IMG/VR virus record: IMGVR_UViG_3300010233_000109
Coordinates: 10,515 to 36,226 of that record
DNA from: a virus
Length of the DNA: 25,712 nucleotides
Reading direction: 5' to 3' (one strand)
The position numbers and the translations under genes were made by a program. Numbering within the stretch: the first letter of the stretch is position 1; each line of letters opens with the position of its first letter. This document shows positions 1-10,148 of the stretch, piece after piece. The notes below the pieces were generated by a model. That model searched no databases, was not told the origin of the DNA, and saw only the letters and a program-made list of their open reading frames with translations.

Positions 1-397
1 TGCCAGTAGCAAACCTTTGCTTATCGAAAATGATAATGTCAAAAGGATACACTTGAGCAGAGGCATGCAAGAAACTTCTATCAAAAGCTTCAGCAATTCT
101 TAACTGATCAAATCTAATTCTTTGACAAGTTCCAGAAATGTTAGTTGATTGGTTTGGTACAGAGTCAACGTGACCGTCGGTTCCGACTTCATCAATCATC
201 TTAATTGAACGCTTCTCAGAAATTGCCATTGATTGCACGGCTGCAATAGGAACATAACCACCTGGTGCCGTTGGATTTCTAACAGTAAGTAATATGTTAG
301 TTGAAATTCCAGTGGAAGTTAAGTTAGTAGCACTGTTTGTATTAGTTCCACCTGGTACATATAAGGTAGATCCTGTTTGTGGATAAGATGAAGTCAT
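1..397 (-). CDS. Putative tail tube protein (C-terminus beyond window)
   Basis: This reading frame starts at an ATG at 397 and runs off the left edge after about 132 codons, so only the N-terminal part is seen. An AAGGAG ribosome site lies about 10 bases upstream, in the 26-base gap after the sheath gene. The visible protein opens with a Ser/Thr/Gly-rich stretch, then shows beta-rich sequence with the segments SMAISEKRSIKMIDEVGTDG, RIRFDQLRIAEAF and YPFDIIIFDKQ. In contractile-tailed phages the tube gene normally follows the sheath gene directly, and the beta-rich character fits a tube subunit that would line the inner channel of the tail. The identification rests on position and general character rather than a diagnostic motif. 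Another virion structural protein is possible. Confidence 0.55.
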   Translation of the reverse strand, partial: MTSSYPQTGSTLYVPGGTNTNSATNLTSTGISTNILLTVRNPTAPGGYVPIAAVQSMAISEKRSIKMIDEVGTDGHVDSVPNQSTNISGTCQRIRFDQLRIAEAFDRSFLHASAQVYPFDIIIFDKQRFATG

Positions 398-423
398 ATT
401 TATTTACTCCTTGATACTATATA

Positions 424-3222
424 TCAAGCTCCTAAGTTTCCAACATTAACTCGGATATAAATCCAGTTTAATGGATATACTGGTTGTACACTTACGATAA
501 TATCCCATTGACGTGGATCAACTTGATCTTGTTTTACTGACAATCCACGATAGGCAGTAATTAGTCCTTGAGATACTAGAGCATTCAGTAGCAATACAGC
601 TTCTGTGTTTAGGGCGACTGGCGTATTGACGGTCTGTGGAGTTCCAATGAATCCCGCAAATCCTGAACGTAATACCTTAGCAACTCTGTCTCTGATGAAG
701 ACGATAGAGATTTCTTGTTCCTCTGGGAAACCAGACTGGCTGGTTGTGATACCCCATACCATTCTTCCACCGCCTGAAACTGGTTGCAAGGTTGTAACAC
801 CTGCAGCAGCTAATTGCTCAAGTACTAGAGTAGAATAGGTTTTGTTTCTTAAGATTGTAAATCCGCTTAGCACCTTGTTGGTGAATGGATTCTCTAACTT
901 CAAATCTCTGTTAGCCATACCGGCGGCAGCCGCGGCAAGGTAGAATCCATCGATTAACACGTTGTCTGCTCCAGCCTGAACAACAATCTGGTCAGGATAG
1001 AAGTAAACTGCTCTGAATGTTTGACCATAAGAGTTGGCTACAGAGTAGTTTGCCAAGTCTTCGATATTGCCAGACAAAACGTCCGTAATGTTAGCTCCCT
1101 GGATACCCTCTAGGATACCAATGTTCTCTACGGCGGCTGGTGATGCACCAGTCAAGTTAGCAGGAGTTAATCCTTGGATTGCTCCAATGAATAGGATTCT
1201 TTCTTTTCTGTTAGCAATACCACTCATTGAGATACAGTGGCTCAAACAGTTTTGGAAGATAACACTTGGAGTTTGATTTGGTAGTGGTACCAGAATATCA
1301 CATTCAATAGTTTGTAGAACTTCAAGAGCACTGACCCAGCCAGCATCATAGAATGATGCATCTCTTGCGTCAACAATTGTTACTCTAAGTTGGTTTCCGT
1401 TTGGAACAACGTTATGGTTTAGAACTAGGTATGAGCTAACTGCGGTCGTATCTAGAACTTCATATCTAACATTAGCTTCACTTACGAATACCATCTTCAA
1501 AGTTAATTGGTTTGTTCCTGAGTTATAAGCAGTGATATCGTAGGTTCCATTGTTGCCAACTAAAGATCCGCTAATCTTTAGTCTGTAGTCTGCTATTAAG
1601 TCTAAAGTAATTGCAAAGCTACCAAAGTTAACTAATGTGCTAGTGAAAGTAGCAGTTTCAGTTCCCAATAAAGCTACTAGTGTTCCATCTGTTCCAGAAG
1701 ATAATGCCACTGGCAATCCAGTTGGAATATGAATCAATTCAAAAGTTGCTGGAGTTTCTGAAACAAAATCAGGTAATGTTGTGACCGGTTCAATAGATAG
1801 TTGACCGCTAGATACGGCAGTAATATTGAAGGTTCCAATATTTCCCTTGTTAACTGAGTCAATTACCTTAAGACTCTTGCCAACGTAAGTTGAGTCAAAA
1901 GTAATGCTTGGAGAAGAGAATGTCGCTCTAATTCCATTGAATCCTGGAAGTCTTCCAAGATATCCATCAAACCCTGTGCTTATAGCTTCGAAACTTTGAG
2001 TTACTGTATAATCGAAAGAATATCCAGCAGGAGGTTGAAGATTGCTGAATATAAATTGACTTGCAGTTGGGTTACCACCAGTTCCAAGAGTATAGTAAGT
2101 GTACTTATTTGGTAGTAACTGAGTTTCAACTTGAGTCGTTGGATTTGTTACGAAAACGTGAATGTCAGCGTTGAAATCTGGAACCACTCCAAGTGGGAAC
2201 GGGAAAGTAAAGTCATCTGGGTTAGTAGAAAGAGCACTAACTGATGGAGACAAAACATAAGATGTTCTTCTTGGTAATGGAGGTGCGGCTTGCATACCAA
2301 TAAGAGACGATGCTCCATTGGCAAAATACAACTGAGCACCTAAGCTTAAATTATTGGTCAAGCTTGGAGATCCAGAGAAATTGAATACGTCTGTCATTCC
2401 TGCAAGAAGCGTTGGAACGTTAACTTTTCCAAGTGGAACTGAGTTTACAGTAAGAGAATCGCCACGTACTAGAACTCCGCTAGATACCATAACGGTAAAT
2501 CCATCACCTTCACGGAATGGAGAAGTTGCTATGCCACCAACAGACGTTTCAGTTATGCTAAAGCTAATTATTCCGTTGCTAACAACATTGCCATTAGCAG
2601 TCCAAACGATTGGGTTGCCATTAGCATCTAGTTTGGCTCCAGAGATAGTTCCGAAAGCTAAGAACTTTGCAGTACCAGCAATAGGTACGTTCAAAGCAGT
2701 TCTTTGAACGGATACACAACGAATAGTCCAAGTCTCTGGTGGAGAATTAACATCAACTAATGTTAGAGTTCCAAGAGATCCTAATCCAACATTTGTGCTA
2801 AGTGGAGTATAGAACGTACCACCTTGATCTTGCAAATGTGCGGACTGTAGAAGAACGCGGCCAGTTGTAGGATCTAATTGATAGTCGTAGTGATTACTAA
2901 AAGTTGTAGTTGAAGTAATTGGTCCAAGTTCTAACCCAACTAATGGAATGCCATTCTTGAATAGAGTCGTACGGTTATGAACTACAGGGAAGTTTTGAAG
3001 AGAAAAGTGTCTTCCATCAGCCCCTGTGTTTGACGTGTAGGTAGAATTTAGTCCGTCCTTGCCGCCACCTTGGGCTTGCGAAATTAAGACTTCACTTGTC
3101 GTACCTTGGCCTATCATGGCGGTGACACGTGAACCACCAGGGATGGCAACACCACTTGACTGGGTTACTACATCTGTGACTACTCCTGGTAGGATATTGC
3201 TTGCGCCTGGGATATTTGGCAT
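424..3222 (-). CDS. Contractile tail sheath protein, enlarged (932 aa)
   Basis: The C-terminal 200 residues look like a myovirus tail sheath: an Ala-rich AAAAAGMANRD segment (about 763-773), a long region with TYSTLVLEQLAAAGVTTL and ISIVFIRDRVAKVLR, and the ending QPVYPLNWIYIRVNV, a typical sheath handshake strand. Sheath subunits polymerise around the tube and contract on infection. At 932 residues it is clearly longer than T4 gp18 (659). The extra length lies in the N-terminal two thirds, which holds a block near residues 149-245 shared with the 647-residue protein at 12479-14422, and two similar beta segments near 436-497 and 529-592. The ATG has AAGGA seven bases upstream. The preceding 137 bases hold no gene but carry a 14-bp sequence repeated upstream of the 647-residue gene. 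The putative tube gene follows after 26 bases. Confidence 0.9.
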   Translation of the reverse strand: MPNIPGASNILPGVVTDVVTQSSGVAIPGGSRVTAMIGQGTTSEVLISQAQGGGKDGLNSTYTSNTGADGRHFSLQNFPVVHNRTTLFKNGIPLVGLELGPITSTTTFSNHYDYQLDPTTGRVLLQSAHLQDQGGTFYTPLSTNVGLGSLGTLTLVDVNSPPETWTIRCVSVQRTALNVPIAGTAKFLAFGTISGAKLDANGNPIVWTANGNVVSNGIISFSITETSVGGIATSPFREGDGFTVMVSSGVLVRGDSLTVNSVPLGKVNVPTLLAGMTDVFNFSGSPSLTNNLSLGAQLYFANGASSLIGMQAAPPLPRRTSYVLSPSVSALSTNPDDFTFPFPLGVVPDFNADIHVFVTNPTTQVETQLLPNKYTYYTLGTGGNPTASQFIFSNLQPPAGYSFDYTVTQSFEAISTGFDGYLGRLPGFNGIRATFSSPSITFDSTYVGKSLKVIDSVNKGNIGTFNITAVSSGQLSIEPVTTLPDFVSETPATFELIHIPTGLPVALSSGTDGTLVALLGTETATFTSTLVNFGSFAITLDLIADYRLKISGSLVGNNGTYDITAYNSGTNQLTLKMVFVSEANVRYEVLDTTAVSSYLVLNHNVVPNGNQLRVTIVDARDASFYDAGWVSALEVLQTIECDILVPLPNQTPSVIFQNCLSHCISMSGIANRKERILFIGAIQGLTPANLTGASPAAVENIGILEGIQGANITDVLSGNIEDLANYSVANSYGQTFRAVYFYPDQIVVQAGADNVLIDGFYLAAAAAGMANRDLKLENPFTNKVLSGFTILRNKTYSTLVLEQLAAAGVTTLQPVSGGGRMVWGITTSQSGFPEEQEISIVFIRDRVAKVLRSGFAGFIGTPQTVNTPVALNTEAVLLLNALVSQGLITAYRGLSVKQDQVDPRQWDIIVSVQPVYPLNWIYIRVNVGNLGA
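2488..2778 (-). repeat. Domain shared between sheath and 647-aa tail protein (copy 1)
   Basis: Residues 149-245 of the sheath align by eye with residues 191-279 of the protein encoded at 12479-14422. Shared elements in order are ETWxIxCV, AKF, G(T/S)xSG, GNxxVWxANGxVVSNGI and SFSITET, followed by a GDxFT segment. The similarity is clear in protein; the DNA has diverged more. The fold is probably an all-beta decoration or interaction domain. This is inference. Confidence 0.75.
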
Positions 3223-3266
3223 GTTAAATCCTTCTCACTCGGTTTGTGGATTGCATCACTAAAATG

Positions 3267-3280
3267 TAGTAATATTGCTA
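3267..3280. promoter_or_regulatory. 14-bp near-palindrome upstream of sheath gene (copy 1)
   Basis: The sequence TAGTAATATTGCTA occurs here and again at 14452-14465, identically. Read on the minus strand (TAGCAATATTACTA) it lies about 45 bases before the sheath start, and the second copy about 30 bases before another minus-strand tail gene. In both places TGTTATAT follows on the plus strand. It could be a phage promoter or regulator site. No recognised -35/-10 pair was identified. Confidence 0.35.
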
Positions 3281-3359
3281 TCCTCTGTGTTATATTAGCA
3301 CATTTTATTTGGCTTACATTCTTAAACTTTAGAATTTGCGTCTAATATGCCACAGTATT

Positions 3360-4187
3360 TTACAGTTTTAGTAGCATATCTAGTATGCTGACCTCCGTGT
3401 TGATGGTCATATTTGCTGCAACTGGACTATTTGGCTGGGACAAATTCGAAAAGGTTGCTGTAAAGAGGATAGCATCAATAGTTGTCTCTATTGGTATTTC
3501 TCTTCTCCATTCAGTCCTTATCTCTAATGTCAATGTTTGCCTAAATAGCTTATCATTTCGGTCGTCTGTCTCAGAAGTACCACTAACACTGATAGGCTTT
3601 ACAACAATTCCAATATCATGTAGAGTGTCAAAGTGAACTTCTGTAAAGCACATTCCAATTAATTCTACTAAATCGTCTCTGGCCCTTAAGCTTCTGCTCA
3701 ATACATCAATAATAATCGTACCTTCCCAGGCTCCGCTGGTTACTACGGCAGATGGTTTATAGATAGTCGTTTCATTGCCATATCCATCTTGAAAAAGGAT
3801 TTTGCTGAAACTAACTGTTCCTTGGTTACGATTTATAGAAATTGGAACATATCTAGTTCCACCGCTCTTGACTAAAATTGCAGGATAGAAGATTCCTTCA
3901 TATCTGTAATTCTCTCCAATAAAAAGACGGGTAGGTAAAACTGGATGGGTATTTAACTGAGGATTGGACCCTGGCCCACTGGGCATATCTGCTCCAGGCG
4001 GCAGATCAGTATGGTCTACAGTATTAGGAAATCCCCATTGATCTTTCGAGAAATGGTAATAACTATCGTGTGAAAAGAAATCACGCAATGTAGAAATGAT
4101 CATTTCTTTAGGATATACTATCATCGATGATTGAACGATATTATACACATTCGACAGATCTGATTTTGTAAAATTGTTAGTTCCCAT
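3360..4187 (-). CDS. Virion protein, possibly tail terminator/completion protein
   Basis: This 275-residue soluble protein lacks signal or membrane segments. Residues 1-60 are helical (DLSNVYNIVQSSMIVYPKEM), followed by a Pro/Gly-rich loop and then a beta-rich core. The core has the pattern IIIDVLSRSLRARDDLVELI, then HDIGIVVKPISVSG and LFRQTLTLEIRTEWRREIPI. A strand, a helix with Arg-Asp, then a long strand ending in charged residues recalls tail terminator proteins, which cap the tube and sheath and join tail to neck. The start is an ATG three bases after the stop of the giant upstream gene, so translation is probably coupled. The only ribosome-site candidate is a weak GGTGA inside that gene's end. 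The position between a fibre-like gene and the sheath supports a tail role; the exact function is inferred. Confidence 0.45.
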   Translation of the reverse strand: MGTNNFTKSDLSNVYNIVQSSMIVYPKEMIISTLRDFFSHDSYYHFSKDQWGFPNTVDHTDLPPGADMPSGPGSNPQLNTHPVLPTRLFIGENYRYEGIFYPAILVKSGGTRYVPISINRNQGTVSFSKILFQDGYGNETTIYKPSAVVTSGAWEGTIIIDVLSRSLRARDDLVELIGMCFTEVHFDTLHDIGIVVKPISVSGTSETDDRNDKLFRQTLTLEIRTEWRREIPIETTIDAILFTATFSNLSQPNSPVAANMTINTEVSILDMLLKL

Positions 4188-4190
4188 TAA

Positions 4191-7100
4191 TCACCATCTG
4201 TATTTTACAACTATTGGAGATAAATACCAATTTATATAGTGAGCATTAGTTGTTCCACCTGTTCTTAGATAGTTCAGATCAAACGTTGCTGCAATTCTAT
4301 GATTACCATCAATAGTATATGCATTTTGGAACGGGGCTATTTGTCCAGAAGAAATCGTCATATATTGGGTTGCGCCCGTCAAATTTGCTACTGTAGTTAC
4401 ACCAGGGCCTGCTGCTCCAGCAACATAATATGAGCTTTGTAATAATGAAACTGAATCCTCTGAAAGATCAAGTACATTTCCACCAATTTGAAGATTATTC
4501 TTAACGTCTGCTACACCATGAGTTGCATTATTAGTCGTAGCAGTTGGTCCAAATGGAATCAAGCTTAGAGTGAACTGATTATTTACATCAGTACCGATAT
4601 CTAATGTTGCCGTAGCTGCTGTCATCCAAACGCCCATTTCGACTGAAATGATTTTTACACCTTGTGGTAAAGCATAATCTAGCGGGATACTAAAACTGTA
4701 GTCTCTTGAACCGACTCCAGCAGTACAATCATAATCTGATACAACTATATATTGAGCACCTGGGCCAAATCCTGGTGGTGGGAAAAAGCTTACATATGGA
4801 ACAAGTCTAGTAACTCTAAACTTATTTGTTGTATCATCATAAACAACATCGGCTGGACGGGCCCCGGAACTAACACTCTTATTCTTTGGATAAGAGCTTG
4901 CTCCGAAACTACCTGTACCAATATAGTTCTGATAATCAGCAGGAGAAATAGATAGATAAGCTGTTTGATTAATGTTAGAGTGGAATGCCCATGCAGCAGG
5001 AATATTCAAACCAACATTTATATTCGTTCCATTAACAGTTGGACTATCAAAAGTATTATTAGTGATAGTTACATTGTTAATAGCGGTATTATCCATGGCT
5101 TGCACATAAGCCGATATAGTAACTCCAGATCTATTAAGTACGTTATTCGTAAATCTAATGATTGGGCCGCCAGTTGAGTTGCCTCCTAGAAGTACCATTG
5201 GGCTTGCAACATTGTTAACAACATTACCCATAGTATTTCCATGGATATTTGCACTGTTTTCGCACTTTATTCCAACAGTATATTCATAGCTTGTAATAAC
5301 TGGGCCAACTGACTCTAACCAAGTTCTATTCTCTAGAATATTATTGCTTATGATACTTTCGCCAGCATCGAAATCAACTTGCTGGAAATTGTCTTGTCTT
5401 AATAGGATACCAATGCTTGGTGGTGTAATACCGCTATTATTAATGTCTCTATAAGAGCTTAGGAAAGCTGAGTTATAAACTGATAACCTATTACTGTTAA
5501 TAATCAAGCCTTGTGCATTGATAGTTGTATAAGAAATTCCAGATCTCCAGTTAGCACAGCCAACCAATATCCAGTTACAAGCATTCTTCTCGATAGCACA
5601 AGCTCCGGTGCTGGCCTGTACCCAATCAACGTTATTTGTATCGGTCGCCTTGAATGCAATGTATTGTCCAACTGAGTCTAGGTTGGTGATTAACTTACAA
5701 GCATTGCTTTCGATTACTAACTGATCGGTCTTATCTCTGATCGTACCAAGATTTAGAGCTTCTGAGTTTGGTCCGGCAGATACTAGATCAGATGCTGTCA
5801 TGTATCCGATGACGCCACATACGTTGTTGCTAATCTTACAATTAGTGCAAACCAACATAGCTCCAGTGATTGGCTGACCAACTGTTCTATCAGTGGATAC
5901 CAAAATCATTTGATCTAAGTTACAAATATTGTCTGAAATATCTACGTCTACTAATTTAGGAAATGCTGGATATTCACCAATCGTTGGAGCAGTGATGACA
6001 GTAGATGTGATTGCAATAACAGCTCTTAGGTCATTACCTGCTGCCAAACTATTGAATCTATTTCCGCTGATATCAACATCTTGAACGATGGCTCCAGAGA
6101 ATGGTCCGAATGGAATTCCACTAAGCTGCAAGCTGATGAACGGGAAGTGGTCAGCAATAGTATTGTTAAATACGCAATCTCTGACAATTAATCCTGTCAA
6201 AGAAGTTGTAACATTAGCATACATCATACCAGAACTGGCATTAACCAAATCTGTAGTAGAATAAGGTGGAGTGCCAGTTGGACGATAGGTGTAGTTGAAA
6301 GTACAATCTCTGAACTTTAGCCCAGATCCTACTGCAAATCCTTGTGCTATGGCTACATTGAATGTAGAGTCGCGGCAATCAAGTGAACTAGAGTTGCTGA
6401 TAAGAGCATTTACATTTACTGTAGATGGATCAATTACTACATTGTTTAGAGTAGTGGCTGCATTGAAATTTATAGTGCAATTGTTGAATGTAACATTTGT
6501 TGCTGTTAGAGCGGCGTTAAATGTTACCGTTACATTGTCGAATGTAACATGCGACATATTCATAGAACTATTGAATACTAACGTGGCTGTAGAGCCATTA
6601 CCAGTAATCATAAGTGGGAAATCAAGTCCAGGATCTGATGCTAAAGTAAATGCACCTTTTACTTCCAAATGTCTTTGGAATGCACTATTGAATTTTAGCC
6701 AGTTTAATGCTGTGGCTAATGTCTTGAAGTTACCTTGTGAAGCGTCACTAGTAAGAACGGCAGGGATATTAGAGTCAGAATCATTGACAAATCTTCTAAC
6801 ATCACGCATGGATGCGGTGGTTGCCGATGATACGCCGGAGCCTGTAACAGTAGATGATACTACGTACAAAACCGTTAAGTCTTTTCTATCGTTAAGGATG
6901 TAAGAGAAGGTTCCCGAGTCTATCTGGTAGGAATTACCAGTTACCAAATTTTTAACTGTGACTATTCTATTTGGAGCGTTTGGCGTTCCTAAAGTAGCAT
7001 CATAGTCTGTCAAAACTACAGTAACTAATTCGCTATCTGAATTAACACAAAGGGCATAATTGATTGGAAAAGGAAGTGCCGTATAAACTTCTTGTAGTGG

Positions 7101-10070
7101 CGGAATGGTAAATGCTTGACCGTTTAGTGCCAACATATTTCCATTGACTAATGCTAAGCCGCCCTTCATTGACATTAGTCCGCTATTTACATATTGGCCA
7201 ACAACGTATCCATCAAACCCTCTAATTACACCATTGAAATGTAATAGTCTGTCTGGCAATGATACAAAATCAAGTGCAGAAGTAGTTAGTTCTTCTTCGC
7301 TGATGTTTCCAAATTGTCTTAGGTCTTTTATCTGAGTTACAGTGTTTGTATCAGAACGCTCCTGGCAAGAAGCGATAATCATTATCTCTTCATCTAACCC
7401 TAAGCTTGGGAATAGCTGGAAGTCAATGTATTGATTAGTAAAGTTTGGAACGCTGTTTCCGAACTCGAAAATGATTTCTAGATAATCAATATTAGTTTCA
7501 TCATAGAATCTAGTTACTTCACCTACCTTGCCAGAAATTACTGGTCCCAGTCTAGAGAAAGTGACACCATCATATGACGCCAGATTACCAGTATAAATTC
7601 CAGTAGTTGCATCAAAATTAGTTAGTTGCAACGTTATTTTATTAACGGAACCGAATTGATATCCTCTCAACTTCTTAGAGATGCTGACGATATCCATTTG
7701 ACCCAAGAATGAAAGGCTGTTGTGAACTACGATACCATTAACTGTGATATCGCCATTAATACCAATTCTGCCTCTTTCATGAGTGAAGCTATTTCCATTT
7801 CCATCAACATATATTTCGAAGTGTCTCTTAAGTGCTGCACTTATAGCAGAGAAGTCTGTAGAAGTTTCTGTATTGAAAGATACTGAGGAGGCACCTAAAT
7901 AAATTCCAACTACTGATCCTGGATTAGCAACTGTAGATGGTGAAGATCCTGTAGCATGAACTCCGTCATATACAGTGATTTGAGTCTTAACTGGTGGACA
8001 GCATGAGAATGTGACGCTTTGGATAATGAAACGGCCGTAGTTGACTGCTCCTAAATTCGTTCCAACCTGTTGAACAACGATTGTTTTACCAGCCTTCAAT
8101 CCTGATGCTGATAGGTCTAATGGAATGTTATAAGTTACTGTGGTGTGACCTGGAGGGCCCGGGTTGTTGGTATAGCCGTCGATAGTTGCTACCCAATATC
8201 CGTCACCATAAGTATCAAGAACTTGTCCAACATCTAAATTGAGTAATTCACGTTCTGTTCCGTTGATGTAATAATTGTTACGTTTAAGTGGTGTGTGTAG
8301 AATTGTTGGGTAAAGTGCCGCTTCAGCAGAACCATATGAAGTCTGGAATGGAGGGCTAGCAACATTGGCTCCGAATGGACCGAATCCTAGTGGGTCTGGA
8401 GCTATACTTCCAGTAGCAGGAAATAGATCAACAACGTTATTTGGATAGTTAAGTGTAGTCGCACTCTGATCGTATACACCGCCTGGACTTACTACCGCAC
8501 TAATTACAGAGAAAGATGCGTCTTTAATTGAGTCGGCCAACATAATACCGAATTCACCTTCATGTTGAAAAGCGATGAATCGATAGTTAAATCCAGGCTG
8601 TCTAAAGGCTGCATTGGTTGCATCAACAATAGAGGATAGAGTGTATGCCCCTGGTGTAGTGCCCTTATTTCCTGTTACGTCAATGGCTGGAAGAACAGTA
8701 TATCCAGATAGAGGGCTACCGCCGGCAAATAATGCTAAATATAATAGATAGTGAGACTCGTTGAACTGGTCTGCACTAAAGTTTACACCGATACATTGAG
8801 CGCCACGAGGTGCGCCAATAATTAAGCTTGGTAGAACTGTGGTTGGGGAATCAACTCCGGCTACAGCTAGTACGCCATGCTTGTTGTTATTGAATAGTGG
8901 ACGATCAATACGTACAGATGCGTGTGGAGCATAAGCAATGTTCTTGCCAGCAATTCTCACTATAAAAATCTTGTTTCCGCCGCCTTGAATGTATTTCTTT
9001 TCAGAGATGACGAACGGAACCTCTATGTTGTAACCGTCTGCTCCATAGTTAACCCTGATGATATCACCAGGTCTAACTAGAGCAAACTGCTCATCAAAAG
9101 TATTGTTGCTTGTAACGGATGCTGATGGCATAAGTTGGATGATATCTTCACCGATTGTGATATCATCTAATGGAATACTGCTACTACCAGTTCCTCTCAA
9201 ATAGGCGATGGCTGGAGTAATTGAAACTAGTGATTGACCATAACCATCAGTTGTAAGACTAGAAGACCTTGAGTTTCTAGAGATGCCGTTGTGATAGAAG
9301 TTTTGGATTCTAGTGCCAAGCGTTAAGATGCTTGAGTTATCGATGAAGTCAGCAAAGGCTTGTACATCAGTAGCAGTTTGTGGAATAACCGCGAATCTGC
9401 TAGTGTTGAGGAAAATGCCACTTGCTAAGTGAGCAAAGTGAGATGAATAAGAAGAACCATTGTTTGTGGTAATGGTCTTTGCAATACCAAATGGAGACCC
9501 GTCAGCCCACTGATGAGCTAACAGTTCATTGTTCATATCATTGACTACTGCATATGCACTATCATTATCACGAGCAACTCTGAAAACGTTGTTTAAAAAT
9601 AGTGTAGAGCTTCCAGCTACATCAATCTGAAGTAAATCATGGCGATAGATTGCACCAATAAGATGTGGCTCTAGCTTTACACCAGAAACTGAAATCCAAT
9701 TTATTGCTAAATTAACTTCTCTAGACAAATCCTTTATGTAATTGTAAAGATCCTGAGTTCTAAAATCTAAATGTAATTTTGATTCTGGGATACCTGCGTT
9801 ATCCGCAATCATATTATTGGTAATTAAGCCAAGACTAGTTACTATGGAAGAAATTACAGTATTCTTCATAGTTCCATCAGGATTAAACGATACACCAAAC
9901 CTATCAGCTAGAGTTGGAGTGCTGCCAGAAAGATTGAGCCCTAAAACCAGCTCAATTTGCATAACGGCATCTCTCAGAGCGTTGATGGCATCGCCACCAA
10001 TCTGATCAATATTGTTATTTACAACTGGTAGCGTTGTATCATCATCATAAGCTGTTGGATAATTAGTCAT
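4191..10070 (-). CDS. Giant tail fibre/tailspike-like protein with parallel beta-helix (1959 aa)
   Basis: This is the largest gene in the window. The N-terminus (about 20-75) has a helical segment IDQIGGDAINALRDAVMQIE and a short ADRFGVSFNPDGT motif, a type of opening I associate with large phage fibre or baseplate proteins. Residues 100-1100 are mixed beta domains rich in Gly, Asn and Ser, with five DGY tripeptides. At 1111-1146 a lead-in (GNFKTLATALNWLKF) precedes a region to about 1680 made of short irregular repeats such as VTFDNV, VTFNNCTINF, LKFRDCTFNY, VDISGNRFN and VTITNNTF. This is the pattern of a right-handed parallel beta-helix (pectin-lyase-like) as found in tailspikes. A separate beta domain (1735-1959) closes the protein. 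No catalytic residues for a depolymerase could be assigned. The ATG has a weak GGTGAG close upstream. A receptor-binding or glycan-processing tail role is likely. Confidence 0.75.
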   Translation of the reverse strand: MTNYPTAYDDDTTLPVVNNNIDQIGGDAINALRDAVMQIELVLGLNLSGSTPTLADRFGVSFNPDGTMKNTVISSIVTSLGLITNNMIADNAGIPESKLHLDFRTQDLYNYIKDLSREVNLAINWISVSGVKLEPHLIGAIYRHDLLQIDVAGSSTLFLNNVFRVARDNDSAYAVVNDMNNELLAHQWADGSPFGIAKTITTNNGSSYSSHFAHLASGIFLNTSRFAVIPQTATDVQAFADFIDNSSILTLGTRIQNFYHNGISRNSRSSSLTTDGYGQSLVSITPAIAYLRGTGSSSIPLDDITIGEDIIQLMPSASVTSNNTFDEQFALVRPGDIIRVNYGADGYNIEVPFVISEKKYIQGGGNKIFIVRIAGKNIAYAPHASVRIDRPLFNNNKHGVLAVAGVDSPTTVLPSLIIGAPRGAQCIGVNFSADQFNESHYLLYLALFAGGSPLSGYTVLPAIDVTGNKGTTPGAYTLSSIVDATNAAFRQPGFNYRFIAFQHEGEFGIMLADSIKDASFSVISAVVSPGGVYDQSATTLNYPNNVVDLFPATGSIAPDPLGFGPFGANVASPPFQTSYGSAEAALYPTILHTPLKRNNYYINGTERELLNLDVGQVLDTYGDGYWVATIDGYTNNPGPPGHTTVTYNIPLDLSASGLKAGKTIVVQQVGTNLGAVNYGRFIIQSVTFSCCPPVKTQITVYDGVHATGSSPSTVANPGSVVGIYLGASSVSFNTETSTDFSAISAALKRHFEIYVDGNGNSFTHERGRIGINGDITVNGIVVHNSLSFLGQMDIVSISKKLRGYQFGSVNKITLQLTNFDATTGIYTGNLASYDGVTFSRLGPVISGKVGEVTRFYDETNIDYLEIIFEFGNSVPNFTNQYIDFQLFPSLGLDEEIMIIASCQERSDTNTVTQIKDLRQFGNISEEELTTSALDFVSLPDRLLHFNGVIRGFDGYVVGQYVNSGLMSMKGGLALVNGNMLALNGQAFTIPPLQEVYTALPFPINYALCVNSDSELVTVVLTDYDATLGTPNAPNRIVTVKNLVTGNSYQIDSGTFSYILNDRKDLTVLYVVSSTVTGSGVSSATTASMRDVRRFVNDSDSNIPAVLTSDASQGNFKTLATALNWLKFNSAFQRHLEVKGAFTLASDPGLDFPLMITGNGSTATLVFNSSMNMSHVTFDNVTVTFNAALTATNVTFNNCTINFNAATTLNNVVIDPSTVNVNALISNSSSLDCRDSTFNVAIAQGFAVGSGLKFRDCTFNYTYRPTGTPPYSTTDLVNASSGMMYANVTTSLTGLIVRDCVFNNTIADHFPFISLQLSGIPFGPFSGAIVQDVDISGNRFNSLAAGNDLRAVIAITSTVITAPTIGEYPAFPKLVDVDISDNICNLDQMILVSTDRTVGQPITGAMLVCTNCKISNNVCGVIGYMTASDLVSAGPNSEALNLGTIRDKTDQLVIESNACKLITNLDSVGQYIAFKATDTNNVDWVQASTGACAIEKNACNWILVGCANWRSGISYTTINAQGLIINSNRLSVYNSAFLSSYRDINNSGITPPSIGILLRQDNFQQVDFDAGESIISNNILENRTWLESVGPVITSYEYTVGIKCENSANIHGNTMGNVVNNVASPMVLLGGNSTGGPIIRFTNNVLNRSGVTISAYVQAMDNTAINNVTITNNTFDSPTVNGTNINVGLNIPAAWAFHSNINQTAYLSISPADYQNYIGTGSFGASSYPKNKSVSSGARPADVVYDDTTNKFRVTRLVPYVSFFPPPGFGPGAQYIVVSDYDCTAGVGSRDYSFSIPLDYALPQGVKIISVEMGVWMTAATATLDIGTDVNNQFTLSLIPFGPTATTNNATHGVADVKNNLQIGGNVLDLSEDSVSLLQSSYYVAGAAGPGVTTVANLTGATQYMTISSGQIAPFQNAYTIDGNHRIAATFDLNYLRTGGTTNAHYINWYLSPIVVKYRW

Positions 10071-10148
10071 ATCTCACCATGTCTCATTATATATCTAAAA
10101 ATTGTTAGACCTTACCCTATTGGAGAAAACTCCCTAACATTAATGCGA

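Noticed and set aside
6295-6903. 202-codon plus-strand open frame
   Set aside because: It lies wholly antisense to the beta-helix part of the 1959-aa gene, with no ribosome site and no motif; Asn/Thr-rich repeats on the other strand keep it open by chance.
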